From NCBI RefSeq assembly GCF_026342435.1, contig NZ_JAPEMT010000002.1, forward strand, positions 248,001-312,000: DNA of 64,000 nt. The letters are read 5' to 3'. This DNA comes from Streptomyces sp. NBC_00237 (GTDB lineage: Bacteria; Actinomycetota; Actinomycetes; Streptomycetales; Streptomycetaceae). The notes under the pieces were generated by a model. That model did not search any database. It saw only the letters and a list, made by a program, of their open reading frames with translations, and was not told the DNA's origin. The position numbers and the translations under genes are program-made. Positions 17,600-26,311 of the stretch are shown here, in pieces; within the stretch, counting starts at the first letter, position 1; the number at the start of each line of letters is the position of its first letter.

Positions 17600-17755
17600 A
17601 TTCCTCTCCGGCGCCTGCGAGGTGAGCTGTCGGGTTCGGGCTGGAGCTGCCCGGCCTCGCTCCGGTGGGAGCGCTGCTTCACCCCAAGCCGTACCGGCGG
17701 ACTTTCGTCCTCCGGGTCCGGCGTACTACCTGGGTCCCCCGCTCCTGCCACACGA
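17600..17755 (-). ncRNA. ydaO-type c-di-AMP riboswitch
   Basis: The minus-strand leader contains the conserved ydaO elements in order: GGAGCGGGGGACCCAGGT at its 5' end, a variable GC hairpin, GGGGTGAAGC, a second hairpin (GCTCC...GGAGC), then CAGCCCGAACCCGACAGCT, ACCTCGCAGGCG and a final GGAGAGGA that doubles as the Shine-Dalgarno of the M23 gene. This class binds c-di-AMP and in Streptomyces turns off cell-wall hydrolases (rpf, M23) when the ligand is high. Boundaries are by eye (plus or minus 5 nt). Confidence 0.88.
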
Positions 17756-17816
17756 AGAAAGTGGGTGCGGACTCCGAGCGGTGGCAGGATTCGGCGGTCC
17801 ACCCGGATTGACGGTG

Positions 17817-17846
17817 ACCGTAAGCGAGTGCGGACCGCCTGAACAA
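17817..17846 (-). promoter_or_regulatory. Candidate promoter of the riboswitch-M23 transcript
   Basis: On the minus strand TTGTTC (-35, 17841-17846) and TACGGT (-10, 17817-17822) are 18 bp apart and would start RNA near 17810, about 55 nt before the aptamer. The stretch from 17850 to 18110 upstream shows no gene or repeat that I can support. Confidence 0.45.
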
Positions 17847-18125
17847 GCCGTTCCCGCCTTCTCCTTCTCCCGGACACCCCTTCTCCACGATTCTCCCGGT
17901 CGCGAGCAACCGTCCCGGACGCCATCTCCCGCCTCTGGCCTGCCGTTTGACGCTTCGGCAGCAGAAGTCACTGCCGTCCCTATGATTCTGCTCACTCGCC
18001 CTCCCGCATCCCCCGAGTTGGTTGCCCGGGGCCCCCATTTCGGGGTGGATCGGCGTACGTCTGTCGTATTGTCGGCCAGTGTCCGCCGACGTGCCCGCGT
18101 CGGTGAACGACCTTGAGGAGCACTC

Positions 18126-18926
18126 GTGACGCAGCAGGCATCGCCGTCGGCCGAGCCGGATCTCGCAGGTGTACGGAACTTCCGCGACGTGGGCGGCCTG
18201 CCGACCGTCGACGGCGGGCGGACACGTTACGGACGGCTCTTCCGCAGCGGCCACCTGGCGCACGCCACCGAGACGGACACGGCGTTCTTCGACGCCCTCG
18301 CCCTCCACACGGTCTTCGACTTCCGCAATGCGGCGGACCAGCGGCTGGAGGGTCCGGACGTCGAGCTGACGGGCGTACGGAACGTGAACATCCCGCTGAG
18401 CGACCCGGCGGACGGCACGGAGTTCTGGCGGATGGTGCGCGACGGGAACATCGACCAGCTGCGCGAGGTCCTCGCCGACGGCAAGGCCGCGGCCCGCATG
18501 ACGGATTCGTACCGCCGCATGATCGCGGAGCGGACGGCGGAGCACAGCCGGGTACTGCACGCGCTCGCGGAGGACAGCGTTCCGGCACTGATGCACTGTG
18601 CGGCGGGCAAGGACCGGGCGGGTCTGGCGATCGCTGTGACGCTGCTGGCCGTGGGCGTGGAGCCGGACGCGATCCGCGCGGACTACGTGAAGTCCAACGA
18701 CCCGCACCGCCGGTACAGGGTGCGTCGCGGCAGCGACTCCCCCGAGGCGATGAACGCCGAGGTCATGAGCCTGCTCGCACCGCTCTTCGATGCCCGCGTG
18801 GAGTACCTGGACGCGGCCTTCGACACCATCGAGGAGACCTGGGGCACCACGGACGCCTACCTGGAACAGGGCCTGCGACTCTCCCCCGAGGTCCGCGCGG
18901 CACTGCGTGAGCGCCTGACCGAGTAG
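18126..18926 (+). CDS. Tyrosine-protein phosphatase (LmpA/PtpB-like)
   Basis: A 266-residue phosphatase of the Y_phosphatase3 family. GVRNFRDVGGLPTVDGGRTRYGRLFRSGHL is the family N terminus, and HCAAGKDRAG at 157-166 is the P-loop (CX5R, Cys158, Arg164) with the KD insertion typical of dual phosphotyrosine/lipid phosphatases such as M. tuberculosis PtpB. The lid region is in YVKSNDPHRRYRV. It could act on phosphotyrosine or phosphoinositide; no partner kinase is adjacent. GTG 18126 has TTGAGGAG at the right distance. A single gene, convergent with DUF6126. Confidence 0.92.
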   Translation: MTQQASPSAEPDLAGVRNFRDVGGLPTVDGGRTRYGRLFRSGHLAHATETDTAFFDALALHTVFDFRNAADQRLEGPDVELTGVRNVNIPLSDPADGTEFWRMVRDGNIDQLREVLADGKAAARMTDSYRRMIAERTAEHSRVLHALAEDSVPALMHCAAGKDRAGLAIAVTLLAVGVEPDAIRADYVKSNDPHRRYRVRRGSDSPEAMNAEVMSLLAPLFDARVEYLDAAFDTIEETWGTTDAYLEQGLRLSPEVRAALRERLTE

Positions 18927-18936
18927 CCGTCTGCCC

Positions 18937-19284
18937 TCAGGCGTCGCCCAGCGTGAAGAGCAGGAAGATGAACGCCGCGATGATGTGCCCGACCACCACG
19001 TAGAGGAAGACCCGCACCACGAGCCCGTGCGGTGCCTTGTCCGCGACGAATCCGTCCGGCCCGGCCTTGCCCGCGCCGTCCTGCCACTCGGCGCCCTTGG
19101 CCGAGCCGGGCCGGTCGGTGCGGGCCGCCTCCTCGGCGGCGAGGGCGATCGCGCTCATGGCGGCGGTCTGCGACGCGGTGAGCTTCTGCGCGGGCGCGGG
19201 CCCCGGGGCCTTCACGAGTCCCTGCGGCTGGCCGAGCCCCTGGGCCGAGGCGAGTCCCTGCGGCCGGGCGGCGAACTCCGTCAT
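18937..19284 (-). CDS. DUF6126-family small membrane protein
   Basis: A 115-residue protein. The first 60 residues are low-complexity (repeated PQGL/AQGLG and Ala/Lys/Pro); the conserved part is the C-terminal HGLVVRVFLYVVVGHIIAAFIFLLFTLG single transmembrane helix, typical of DUF6126 proteins that travel with XRE-cupin regulators. It starts 1 nt after the regulator stop, with AGGAG 8 nt from ATG 19284, so both are one operon. Function unknown; it may be the membrane output of the regulator. Confidence 0.8.
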   Translation of the reverse strand: MTEFAARPQGLASAQGLGQPQGLVKAPGPAPAQKLTASQTAAMSAIALAAEEAARTDRPGSAKGAEWQDGAGKAGPDGFVADKAPHGLVVRVFLYVVVGHIIAAFIFLLFTLGDA

Positions 19285-19285
19285 C

Positions 19286-19894
19286 TCATGACTCCTGGGG
19301 CAGGCAGAGCCCGGCGACGGTGCTCTGCATCAGTGTGTGGAGGAAAAGCAGCTCGGCCCCGTCCGGCGTCACCGCGGTGATCCGGTGCGGGGTGAGCGAG
19401 TCGAAGTGGGCGCTGTCGCCCTCGTCCAGGGTGTGCACGCGCTCCCCGAGCACGAGCCGCAGGCGCCCCTTGAGCACGTACAGCCACTCCTCGCCGGGAT
19501 GCACCCGTACGAGATCCTGCTGGGCCGCGTGCGGCACGTTGACGCGCAGCGCCTGCATGGCCCGGCCGTGACTCCCGACCTGCCGGTACGTCCAGCCGTC
19601 GGCCTCGCGGGCGGTCATCTCCCCGGCGCGAATGACGGCGTTCGGGTCGGCGACGGTCTCGCCGAGCACCTCGGAGACCGTCGTACCGTAGATACGGGCC
19701 AGGGCGAGCAGCATCGGCAGCGAGGGCTGGCGTTGGCCGGTCTCCAGGCGGGAGAGGTGCGCGGGCGAGAGTCCGGCGCGGCGGGCCGCGGCCTCCAGCG
19801 TGAATCCGCTGGTGCGGCGGAGTTCTCGCAGGTGGGGAGCGACGGAGGGCATGTACACCGGGCCCTCGGCCGCCTCTTCGAGGCGTGGCGTCAT
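19286..19894 (-). CDS. XRE-family regulator with cupin sensor domain
   Basis: A 202-residue regulator. A helix-turn-helix lies at about 22-75 (LRELRRTSGFTLEAAARRAGLSPAHLSRLETGQRQPSLPMLLALARIYG), and a C-terminal cupin (about 130-195) has HPGEEWLYVLKGRLRLVLGERVHTLDEGDSAHFDSLTPHRI. Such proteins sense a small ligand in the cupin and repress their own operon; the tandem palindromes immediately upstream fit this. ATG 19894 is taken although its GGAGG is very close (1 nt); ATG 19852 (after GAGGG) is a good alternative that starts directly at the helix-turn-helix. An earlier GTG at 19930 would lie inside the operator and is rejected. Confidence 0.85.
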   Translation of the reverse strand: MTPRLEEAAEGPVYMPSVAPHLRELRRTSGFTLEAAARRAGLSPAHLSRLETGQRQPSLPMLLALARIYGTTVSEVLGETVADPNAVIRAGEMTAREADGWTYRQVGSHGRAMQALRVNVPHAAQQDLVRVHPGEEWLYVLKGRLRLVLGERVHTLDEGDSAHFDSLTPHRITAVTPDGAELLFLHTLMQSTVAGLCLPQES

Positions 19895-19914
19895 GCCTCC
19901 ATTGAGCCAGACCC

Positions 19915-19950
19915 TTTGCCCCTGGGGCAAACTTCTTGCCTCAGAGGCAA
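19915..19950. promoter_or_regulatory. Tandem palindromic operators of the XRE-cupin regulator
   Basis: Two near-identical palindromes, TTTGCCCCTGGGGCAAA (19915-19931) and TTGCCTCAGAGGCAA (19936-19950), share the pattern TTGCCYC-N-GRGGCAA. Their centres are 20 bp apart, about two helical turns, so two dimers would bind the same face. They lie just upstream of the regulator start, as expected for autorepression. Confidence 0.75.
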
Positions 19951-19986
19951 AAGCATCCGGAAGGGGTTCGGCGGACTCCGGAAACA

Positions 19987-20052
19987 GCTCAGCGGTTCGC
20001 GACTGCCCGCTTCACAACGGCTCAGCGGTTCGCGACCGCCTGCTTCACCAGT
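19987..20052. repeat. 33-bp tandem duplication of the hpnO 3' end
   Basis: Two 33-bp copies (19987-20019 and 20020-20052) agree at 26 of the first 28 bases. The copy at 20020 contains the real hpnO stop; the other, just past it, again encodes a version of the last residues (VKxAVANR) and a stop, in the same frame (33 = 11 codons). Confidence 0.85.
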
Positions 20053-21452
20053 GTCCTGCCGAAGTCCCACATCAGACCACCGCCGCCGTGTGCGTCGTCC
20101 ATCACGGCGGTGAAGGCCGCCACGAAGCGGTCGACCTCCTTCTCCCCCACCGTCAGCGGCGGAATCAGCTTGATCACTTCCAGGTGGTCGCCGGACACCT
20201 GCGTCAGGATCCGGTGCTTCTGGAGCAGCGGTACGACGACCATCTGCGCGAACAGCCCCTTGCGGGCCGCCTGGAGCATCGTCCACCGGCTGCGCAGCTT
20301 CAGCGAGGACGGCCGCCCGAACTCGATGCCGATCATGAGCCCGCGCCCGCGTACGTCGTGCAGCAGCTCGTACTTCCCGATCAGGGCCGCCAGCCGCGAC
20401 TTCAGCAGCTCTCCCGTCCGCCGCGCATTGGCCACGACCTGCTCGTCCTCCATCACGGAGAGCACGGCGAGCCCGGCGGCCATGGCCTGGGCGTTGGATC
20501 CGAAGCTGGCCGAGTGGACCAGCACCCGGTCCATGGACGAGTAGACCTTCTTGAAGATCCAGTCCTTGCCGAGGGTCGCCCCGACCGGCACGTACCCGCC
20601 CGAGAGCGCCTTGGCCACGCACAGCAGGTCCGGCTCGACGCCCGCCTCGTGCTGGTACGCGTAGAAGTCGCCGGTCCGCCCGAGGCCGGTCTGCACCTCG
20701 TCGGCGATGAGCAGCGCCTTGTGCCGGTGCAGCAGTTCCTGGGCGGCGCGCAGGAACCCGGGCGGGGATTCCAGGACGCCCTTGCCCTGGATGGGTTCGA
20801 CGACGAACCCGGCGACGTCGCCGCGCTTCAGCTCCCTTTCCAACGCGTCCAGATCACCGAGTTCGATCGCGGTGTCGGGCAGCAGCGGGGCGAATCCGTC
20901 CCGGAACCCCTTCTCGCCGTTCACCGACAGCGAGCCCGTGGTGAGCCCGTGGAAGGCGTGCGCGCAGTACAGGACGCGCGGCTTGCCGGTCGCGTACCGG
21001 GCGAACTTCAGCGCGGTCTCGACCGCTTCCGTACCGCTGTTGCCGAAGAACACCCGGTCCAGGTGCGGGCTGTGGCTCAGCAGCTTCTCGGCGAGCAGTC
21101 CCGGCAGCGGCTGGCAGTCGAAGCGGGTGAGGTCGGCGAGGGAGGCGTCGAGCACGTCGTGCAGCGCCTTGCGGACGACGGGGTGGTGGCGGCCGAGGCC
21201 CATCACCCCGAATCCGGCGAGCATGTCGAGGTAGTCGTTGCCTTCGGCGTCCCAGAAGTACGCGCCCTCGGCCCGCTCGTACACCCGGTCGAAGCCGATG
21301 GTGTGGAGCATGCGCGGGAGCTGGTGGTTGAGGTGCCGGGCGTGCAGCTCGTACCGTTCCCCGCCGCGTGCGGCGAGCAGCCCCGCCAGGTCGAATCCCT
21401 TGGCGGGCGTGTCCGCGGCAGCCGCGAGAGCCTCGGGCGCGTCTTCGGTCAT
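20022..21452 (-). CDS. hpnO: Hopanoid aminotransferase (HpnO type)
   Basis: A 476-residue class III (ornithine-type) PLP aminotransferase. DYLDMLAGFGVMGLGRHHPVV, FFGNSGTEAVETALKFAR (PLP phosphate), LIADEVQTGLGRTG (Asp contacting the pyridine N) and LLCVAKALSGGYVPVGA (Schiff-base Lys) are all present. It is the last gene of the hopanoid operon, 4 nt after dxs. HpnO converts the C35 aldehyde derived from ribosylhopane to aminobacteriohopanetriol. ATG 21452 has AAGGAG about 11 nt upstream. The 3' end is tandemly duplicated just beyond the stop. Confidence 0.92.
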   Translation of the reverse strand: MTEDAPEALAAAADTPAKGFDLAGLLAARGGERYELHARHLNHQLPRMLHTIGFDRVYERAEGAYFWDAEGNDYLDMLAGFGVMGLGRHHPVVRKALHDVLDASLADLTRFDCQPLPGLLAEKLLSHSPHLDRVFFGNSGTEAVETALKFARYATGKPRVLYCAHAFHGLTTGSLSVNGEKGFRDGFAPLLPDTAIELGDLDALERELKRGDVAGFVVEPIQGKGVLESPPGFLRAAQELLHRHKALLIADEVQTGLGRTGDFYAYQHEAGVEPDLLCVAKALSGGYVPVGATLGKDWIFKKVYSSMDRVLVHSASFGSNAQAMAAGLAVLSVMEDEQVVANARRTGELLKSRLAALIGKYELLHDVRGRGLMIGIEFGRPSSLKLRSRWTMLQAARKGLFAQMVVVPLLQKHRILTQVSGDHLEVIKLIPPLTVGEKEVDRFVAAFTAVMDDAHGGGGLMWDFGRTLVKQAVANR

Positions 21453-21456
21453 TCCG

Positions 21457-23355
21457 TCAGTTCTCCTTCTGTTCCGTTGTGCCGGTCTCGTACGGGATCG
21501 TGGCCGCGCCGATCCGGCCGGCGATCTCGACGGGCGTGAGCCCGATGTCGGCCAGCACCTCGCCGCGCTTGGCGTGCGCGAGGAACTGTTCCGGGATGCC
21601 GAACGTGCGCAGCGGTACGTCGACGGAGGCGTCCTGCAACGCCTGCCCGATCGCGGAACCGACGCCTCCGGCGCGGGAGTTGTCCTCGACGACGGCGACG
21701 AGGGAGTGCAGGGCGGCGAGCGGGGCGAGCGCCGGATCGACGGGCTTGACCCAGCGCGGGTCGACGACGGTGCACCCGATGCCGCGCTCCCCCAGCAGCT
21801 TCGCGGTCTCCAGGGCGACCCCGGCGAGCGCCCCCACGGACACCAGGAGCACCTGCGGGTCGTCGTCCCGGTGCAGTACGTCGAGTCCTCCGATCCGGTC
21901 CAGGGTGGGGTACTCGGGTCCGACCGACTCCTTCGGGAAACGCACCACGGTCGGCGCGTCGTCCACCGCGACGGCCTCCCGGAGCTGTGCCCGCAACTGC
22001 TCGGCGTCGCGCGGGGCGGCGATCCGCAGCCCTGGTACGACCTGGAGGATCGACATGTCCCACATGCCGTTGTGCGAGGGCCCGTCGGCTCCGGTGACCC
22101 CGGCCCGGTCCAGTACGAACGTCACACCGCACTTGTGGAGGGCGACGTCCATCAGAACCTGATCGAAGGCACGATTGAGGAATGTCGCATACACCGCGAA
22201 CACAGGATGCAGTCCGCCGGTCGCAAGCCCCGCCGCCGACACCGCGCCGTGCTGCTCCGCGATCCCGACGTCCCACACCCGGTCGGGATACGCCTCGGCG
22301 AACTTGGTCAGCCCCACCGGATGCAGCATCGCCGCCGTCAGCGCCACCACGTCCCGTCGCTCGGCCCCCACCTTCACCATCTCGTCGCCGAACACCGAGG
22401 TCCAGGAGGGACCGTTGGAGGGGCTCAGCGGCTCGCAGGTCAGCGGGTCCATGGCGCCCACCGCGTGGAAGCGGTCGGCCTCGTCCTGCTCGGCGAAGGC
22501 GTACCCGCGCCCCTTCTGGGTGAGGCAGTGCACCAGTACGGGGCCGTGGAAGCGCTTGGCCCGGCGCAGCGCGGACTCCACCGCCGCGACGTCGTGCCCG
22601 TCGATCGGACCGACGTACTTGAGCCCGAGGTCCTCGAACATGCCCTGCGGTGCGAAGGCGTCCTTGAACCCCTTCTTCGCGCCGTGCAGTGACTCGTACA
22701 GCGGCTGTCCGACGACCGGGGTGCGCTGGAGCACCTCCTTGCCCCAGGACAGGAAGCGCTCGTAGCCGTCCGTCGTACGCAACGTCGCGAGGTGGTTGGC
22801 GAGACCGCCGATGGTCGGCGCGTAGGACCTCTCGTTGTCGTTGACGACGATGATCAGCGGCCGGTCCTTGGCGGCGGCGATGTTGTTGAGCGCCTCCCAC
22901 GCCATGCCGCCGGTCAGCGCCCCGTCGCCGATCACCGCGACGACGTGGTCGGGCCTGTCCAGCACCTCGTTGGCCTTGGCGAGCCCGTCCGCCCAGCCGA
23001 GCACGGTGGACGCGTGCGAGTTCTCGATGACGTCGTGCACGGACTCCTCGCGCGACGGATAGCCGGACAGCCCGCCCTTGCCGCGCAGCTTCGAGAAGTC
23101 CTGACGTCCCGTCAGGAGCTTGTGCACGTACGACTGGTGGCCGGTGTCCCAGAGGATCCGGTCGACCGGTGACTCGAAGACGCGGTGCAGCGCGATGGTC
23201 AGCTCCACCACGCCGAGATTGGGGCCGAGATGGCCCCCGGTCCTGGCCACCGCTTGGATCAGGAACTGCCGGATTTCCTCGGCCAGTTCGACGAGTTCTG
23301 GTTCGTCCAGCGCCTTCAGGTCCCGCGGACCCCGGATACCTTCCAAGATCGCCAC
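21457..23355 (-). CDS. dxs: 1-deoxy-D-xylulose-5-phosphate synthase
   Basis: A 632-residue DXS, full length for the family. [27 protein letters not shown], the TPP motif [16 protein letters not shown], the catalytic-region [23 protein letters not shown] and [20 protein letters not shown] are intact. It condenses pyruvate and glyceraldehyde-3-P, the first step of the MEP pathway, and its place in the hopanoid operon implies a dedicated boost of precursor. GTG 23355 follows GAGAGGGGG; 25 nt separate it from ispG. Confidence 0.97.
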   Translation of the reverse strand: MAILEGIRGPRDLKALDEPELVELAEEIRQFLIQAVARTGGHLGPNLGVVELTIALHRVFESPVDRILWDTGHQSYVHKLLTGRQDFSKLRGKGGLSGYPSREESVHDVIENSHASTVLGWADGLAKANEVLDRPDHVVAVIGDGALTGGMAWEALNNIAAAKDRPLIIVVNDNERSYAPTIGGLANHLATLRTTDGYERFLSWGKEVLQRTPVVGQPLYESLHGAKKGFKDAFAPQGMFEDLGLKYVGPIDGHDVAAVESALRRAKRFHGPVLVHCLTQKGRGYAFAEQDEADRFHAVGAMDPLTCEPLSPSNGPSWTSVFGDEMVKVGAERRDVVALTAAMLHPVGLTKFAEAYPDRVWDVGIAEQHGAVSAAGLATGGLHPVFAVYATFLNRAFDQVLMDVALHKCGVTFVLDRAGVTGADGPSHNGMWDMSILQVVPGLRIAAPRDAEQLRAQLREAVAVDDAPTVVRFPKESVGPEYPTLDRIGGLDVLHRDDDPQVLLVSVGALAGVALETAKLLGERGIGCTVVDPRWVKPVDPALAPLAALHSLVAVVEDNSRAGGVGSAIGQALQDASVDVPLRTFGIPEQFLAHAKRGEVLADIGLTPVEIAGRIGAATIPYETGTTEQKEN

Positions 23356-23380
23356 GTTCGGCCCCCTCTCGGATGACTGT

Positions 23381-24547
23381 TCAGCTCACCGTGACGTCGG
23401 GGCGGCCCGAGGGCACTCCGGCGTCCTCCATGCTCTCGGCGATCTTCATCGCCTCTTCGATCAGGGTCTCGACGATCTTCGACTCGGGGACGGTCTTGAC
23501 GACTTCCCCCTTCACGAAGATCTGACCCTTCCCATTGCCCGAAGCGACCCCCAAATCCGCCTCGCGCGCCTCACCGGGCCCGTTGACCACGCAGCCCATC
23601 ACGGCGACCCGCAGCGGCACCTCCATGCCGTCGAGTCCCGCCGTCACCTCGTCCGCCAGCTTGTACACGTCGACCTGCGCCCGCCCGCACGACGGGCACG
23701 ACACGATTTCGAGGGTCCGCTCCCGCAGTCCCAGCGACTGGAGGATCTGGAGTCCGACCTTGACCTCCTCCACGGGCGGCGCGGACAGCGAGACCCGGAT
23801 GGTGTCGCCGATGCCCTCGCTGAGCAGCGCCCCGAAGGCCACCGCCGACTTGATCGTCCCCTGGAACGCGGGGCCCGCCTCGGTGACGCCCAGGTGCAGC
23901 GGATAGTCGCACCGCGCCGCCAGGAGCCGGTAGGCATGCACCATGACGACAGGGTCGTTGTGCTTCACCGAGATCTTGATGTTCCGGAAGCCGTGCTCCT
24001 CGAAGAGCGACGCCTCCCACAGGGCCGACTCCGCGAGCGCCTCCGGGGTGGCCCGGCCGTACGTGGCGAGCAGCCGCCGGTCCAGCGATCCCGCGTTCAC
24101 GCCGATCCTGATGGGCGTGCCCGCGTCCGAGGCCGCGCGGGCGATCTCGCCGACCTTGTCGTCGAACTGTTTGATGTTGCCCGGGTTCACCCGGACCGCC
24201 GCACACCCGGCGTCGATCGCGGCGAACACGTACTTGGGCTGGAAGTGGATGTCCGCGATCACCGGGATCTGTGACTTCTTCGCGATCGTGGCGAGCGCGT
24301 CCGCGTCGTCCTGCGTCGGGCAGGCCACCCGTACGATCTGGCAGCCCGTGGCGGTCAGTTCGGCGATCTGCTGGAGCGTGGCACCGATGTCGGACGTACG
24401 GGTCGTGGTCATGGACTGCACGGACACGGGCGCGTCCCCGCCGACCGCCACCGGCCCGACCTGGATGCGCCGCGAGGTGCGGCGCATCGCCAGCGGTCGG
24501 GCCGGCAGCGCGGGGAGCCCCAGTTGCACTGGCACTCCGGCGGTCAT
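23381..24547 (-). CDS. ispG: 4-hydroxy-3-methylbut-2-enyl diphosphate synthase (flavodoxin)
   Basis: A 388-residue Isp[28 protein letters not shown] starts the TIM barrel, and [12 protein letters not shown] and [15 protein letters not shown] follow. The [4Fe-4S] cysteines are in [11 protein letters not shown] and [22 protein letters not shown]. It is the penultimate MEP step and probably a duplicate of a housekeeping copy elsewhere, since it is embedded in the hopanoid operon. The start is ATG 24547; a GTG one codon earlier is equally possible. The hpnH stop is 1-4 nt upstream. Confidence 0.96.
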   Translation of the reverse strand: MTAGVPVQLGLPALPARPLAMRRTSRRIQVGPVAVGGDAPVSVQSMTTTRTSDIGATLQQIAELTATGCQIVRVACPTQDDADALATIAKKSQIPVIADIHFQPKYVFAAIDAGCAAVRVNPGNIKQFDDKVGEIARAASDAGTPIRIGVNAGSLDRRLLATYGRATPEALAESALWEASLFEEHGFRNIKISVKHNDPVVMVHAYRLLAARCDYPLHLGVTEAGPAFQGTIKSAVAFGALLSEGIGDTIRVSLSAPPVEEVKVGLQILQSLGLRERTLEIVSCPSCGRAQVDVYKLADEVTAGLDGMEVPLRVAVMGCVVNGPGEAREADLGVASGNGKGQIFVKGEVVKTVPESKIVETLIEEAMKIAESMEDAGVPSGRPDVTVS

Positions 24548-24551
24548 CACA

Positions 24552-25574
24552 TCACCCGCGGTTTCCGGCGACGGTCTCGCGGGCGGCGCGGATGGACTCT
24601 TTGAGGGAGCCCATCGTGGCGAGGACGGCCGTCGGCTCGTAGCCGCAGTGCGCCATGCAGTTCGCGCACCTGGGGTCCTTGCCGCGCCCGTACTTGTCCC
24701 AGTCGGTCTCCTCGACGAGCTGCCGGTACGTCGGGACGTACCCGTCGCTCATCAGGTAGCAGGGCCGCTGCCACCCGAACAGGGAGTAGTTCGGGATCGC
24801 CCACGCGGTGCACGGGAAGTCGGCCTTGCCCTCCAGGAAGTCCAGGAAGAGCGGCGAGTGGTTCAGCCTCCACTTCCTCCGGTTCCCCCCGGCGAACGCC
24901 TTGCGGAAGAGCTCCCTGGTCTGCTCGACGCCCAGGAAGTGCTCCTGGTCGGGGGCCTTCTCGTAGGCGTAGGCGGGCGAGATCATCATCTCGTCCACCT
25001 TCAGCTCGTCATTGAGGAAGTTGAGCACCTCGATGATGGTCTGGGGGGTGTCGGTGTTGAAGAAGGTCGAGTTGGTGGTCACCCGGAAGCCGCGCCGCTT
25101 GGCCTCCTTGATCGCCTCCACCGCCTCGTCGAACACGCCCTCCTTGGCCACCGACTCGTCGTGCCGCTCGCGCAGCCCGTCGATGTGGACCGCGAAGGCG
25201 AAGTACGGCGAGGGTGTGAACTTCTCGATCTTCTTGCGCAGCAGCATGGCGTTGGTGCAGAGGAACACGTACTTCCTCTTCGCCACCAACTGCCGGACGA
25301 TCTCATCGATCTGAGGGTGCATCAGCGGTTCGCCACCGGCGATGGAGACCATCGGGGCGCCCGATTCGAGCACCGCCCCCACGGCCTGCGCCACCGGCAT
25401 GCGCTGCTTGAGCACTCCGGCCGGATGCTGGATCTTGCCGCAGCCCTCGCACTTGAGGTTGCACGCGAAGAGCGGTTCCAGCTCGACGATCAGCGGGAAC
25501 TTCTCCCGCTTGCGGACCTTCTGTTCGAGCAGGTATGTCCCGACCCTGATGGTCTGACGGAGCGGCATTGCCAT
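24552..25574 (-). CDS. hpnH: Adenosylhopane synthase, radical SAM HpnH
   Basis: A 340-residue radical SAM enzyme that joins the 5'-deoxyadenosyl group to diploptene to make adenosylhopane. The N terminus [19 protein letters not shown] is the family start, and CNLKCEGC gives the cluster cysteines C38, C42 and C45 (CxxxCxxC). [11 protein letters not shown] is the SAM-binding GGEP motif. A C-terminal Cys pair region ([17 protein letters not shown]) resembles a SPASM-like extension. ATG 25574 is set by AGGAGG 8-9 nt upstream, which overlaps the end of hpnG. Confidence 0.96.
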   Translation of the reverse strand: MAMPLRQTIRVGTYLLEQKVRKREKFPLIVELEPLFACNLKCEGCGKIQHPAGVLKQRMPVAQAVGAVLESGAPMVSIAGGEPLMHPQIDEIVRQLVAKRKYVFLCTNAMLLRKKIEKFTPSPYFAFAVHIDGLRERHDESVAKEGVFDEAVEAIKEAKRRGFRVTTNSTFFNTDTPQTIIEVLNFLNDELKVDEMMISPAYAYEKAPDQEHFLGVEQTRELFRKAFAGGNRRKWRLNHSPLFLDFLEGKADFPCTAWAIPNYSLFGWQRPCYLMSDGYVPTYRQLVEETDWDKYGRGKDPRCANCMAHCGYEPTAVLATMGSLKESIRAARETVAGNRG

Positions 25575-25579
25575 CTGGC

Positions 25580-26245
25580 TCACCTCCTGGGGAGCAGCAA
25601 AGAACGGTGCCATTCGTAGAACGCCGGAAGAACGTGGCGGAGTACACGGAAAGCCGATATTCCTCCGCCGATGGTGCCGAGCCGCAGGAGCTCGTGCTCG
25701 GGTGCGTCCACGACCACCCGGACGGCGGCAACGGGCCTCGGTCCGGCCCGCAGGGCGCCTGCGAGGGTCGCCGCGGACTCCATGTCCACGCCGATCGCGC
25801 CCTCCGCACGCAGCACGGCCCGCTCGGCCGTCCCGCGCACGACGTGGTCGCTGCCGGCCAGTGGCCCGGTGTGGACCACCCGTTCCGGCAGCGCTCTGGC
25901 TACCGCGTCGGCCAGCAGCTCCACGTCCGTACAGACCGTGTTGCCGCGGCGGTCGCGGGTCTCGGTGGCGACGACGAGATCGCCGGGGTGCATGCCCGCG
26001 GCGAGCCCGGCACAGAATCCGGACGCGATGACCGCCGCGTCCCTGGCCGGACCCTCCTCGGTGAGAGTGCGGGCGATGGCGTAGTCGGCGGCTTCCGGGC
26101 CCATTCCGGTACGGAGTACGAGGACGGGTCCTGCCGCACCGCTGCGGTCGCCGCCGCGCAGGGCGAGGCGTTCGATGCCGAGCGCGCAGGCGATCAGCAG
26201 CGGCTTGGTACTGCCGGGTCCAGCTGAACCCGGGGTTCGGGTCAA
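25580..26245 (-). CDS. hpnG: Adenosylhopane nucleosidase-like phosphorylase HpnG
   Basis: A 221-residue member of the PNP/MTAN nucleosidase fold. RTGMGPEAADYAIARTL, VIASGFCAGLAAGMHPGDLVVAT and GVDMESAATLAGAL (the conserved Asp/Met/Glu of the nucleoside pocket) support this. HpnG removes adenine from adenosylhopane to give ribosylhopane (or its phosphate). TTG 26245 is preceded by GGGGG; no better start is seen. It lies 5 nt upstream of hpnH and 66 nt after shc. Confidence 0.92.
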   Translation of the reverse strand: MTRTPGSAGPGSTKPLLIACALGIERLALRGGDRSGAAGPVLVLRTGMGPEAADYAIARTLTEEGPARDAAVIASGFCAGLAAGMHPGDLVVATETRDRRGNTVCTDVELLADAVARALPERVVHTGPLAGSDHVVRGTAERAVLRAEGAIGVDMESAATLAGALRAGPRPVAAVRVVVDAPEHELLRLGTIGGGISAFRVLRHVLPAFYEWHRSLLLPRR

Positions 26246-26311
26246 TTCAGCCCCCTTGAGCGGGCGTGGACGGTGGTCCGGTGCGGACCGTGGGGTGGTG
26301 CGGCGGCCCCG

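Noticed and set aside
17726-17995. An 89-codon frame upstream of the M23 gene on the minus strand
   Set aside because: It runs into the start of the riboswitch, covers the promoter, has low-complexity composition and no convincing Shine-Dalgarno.
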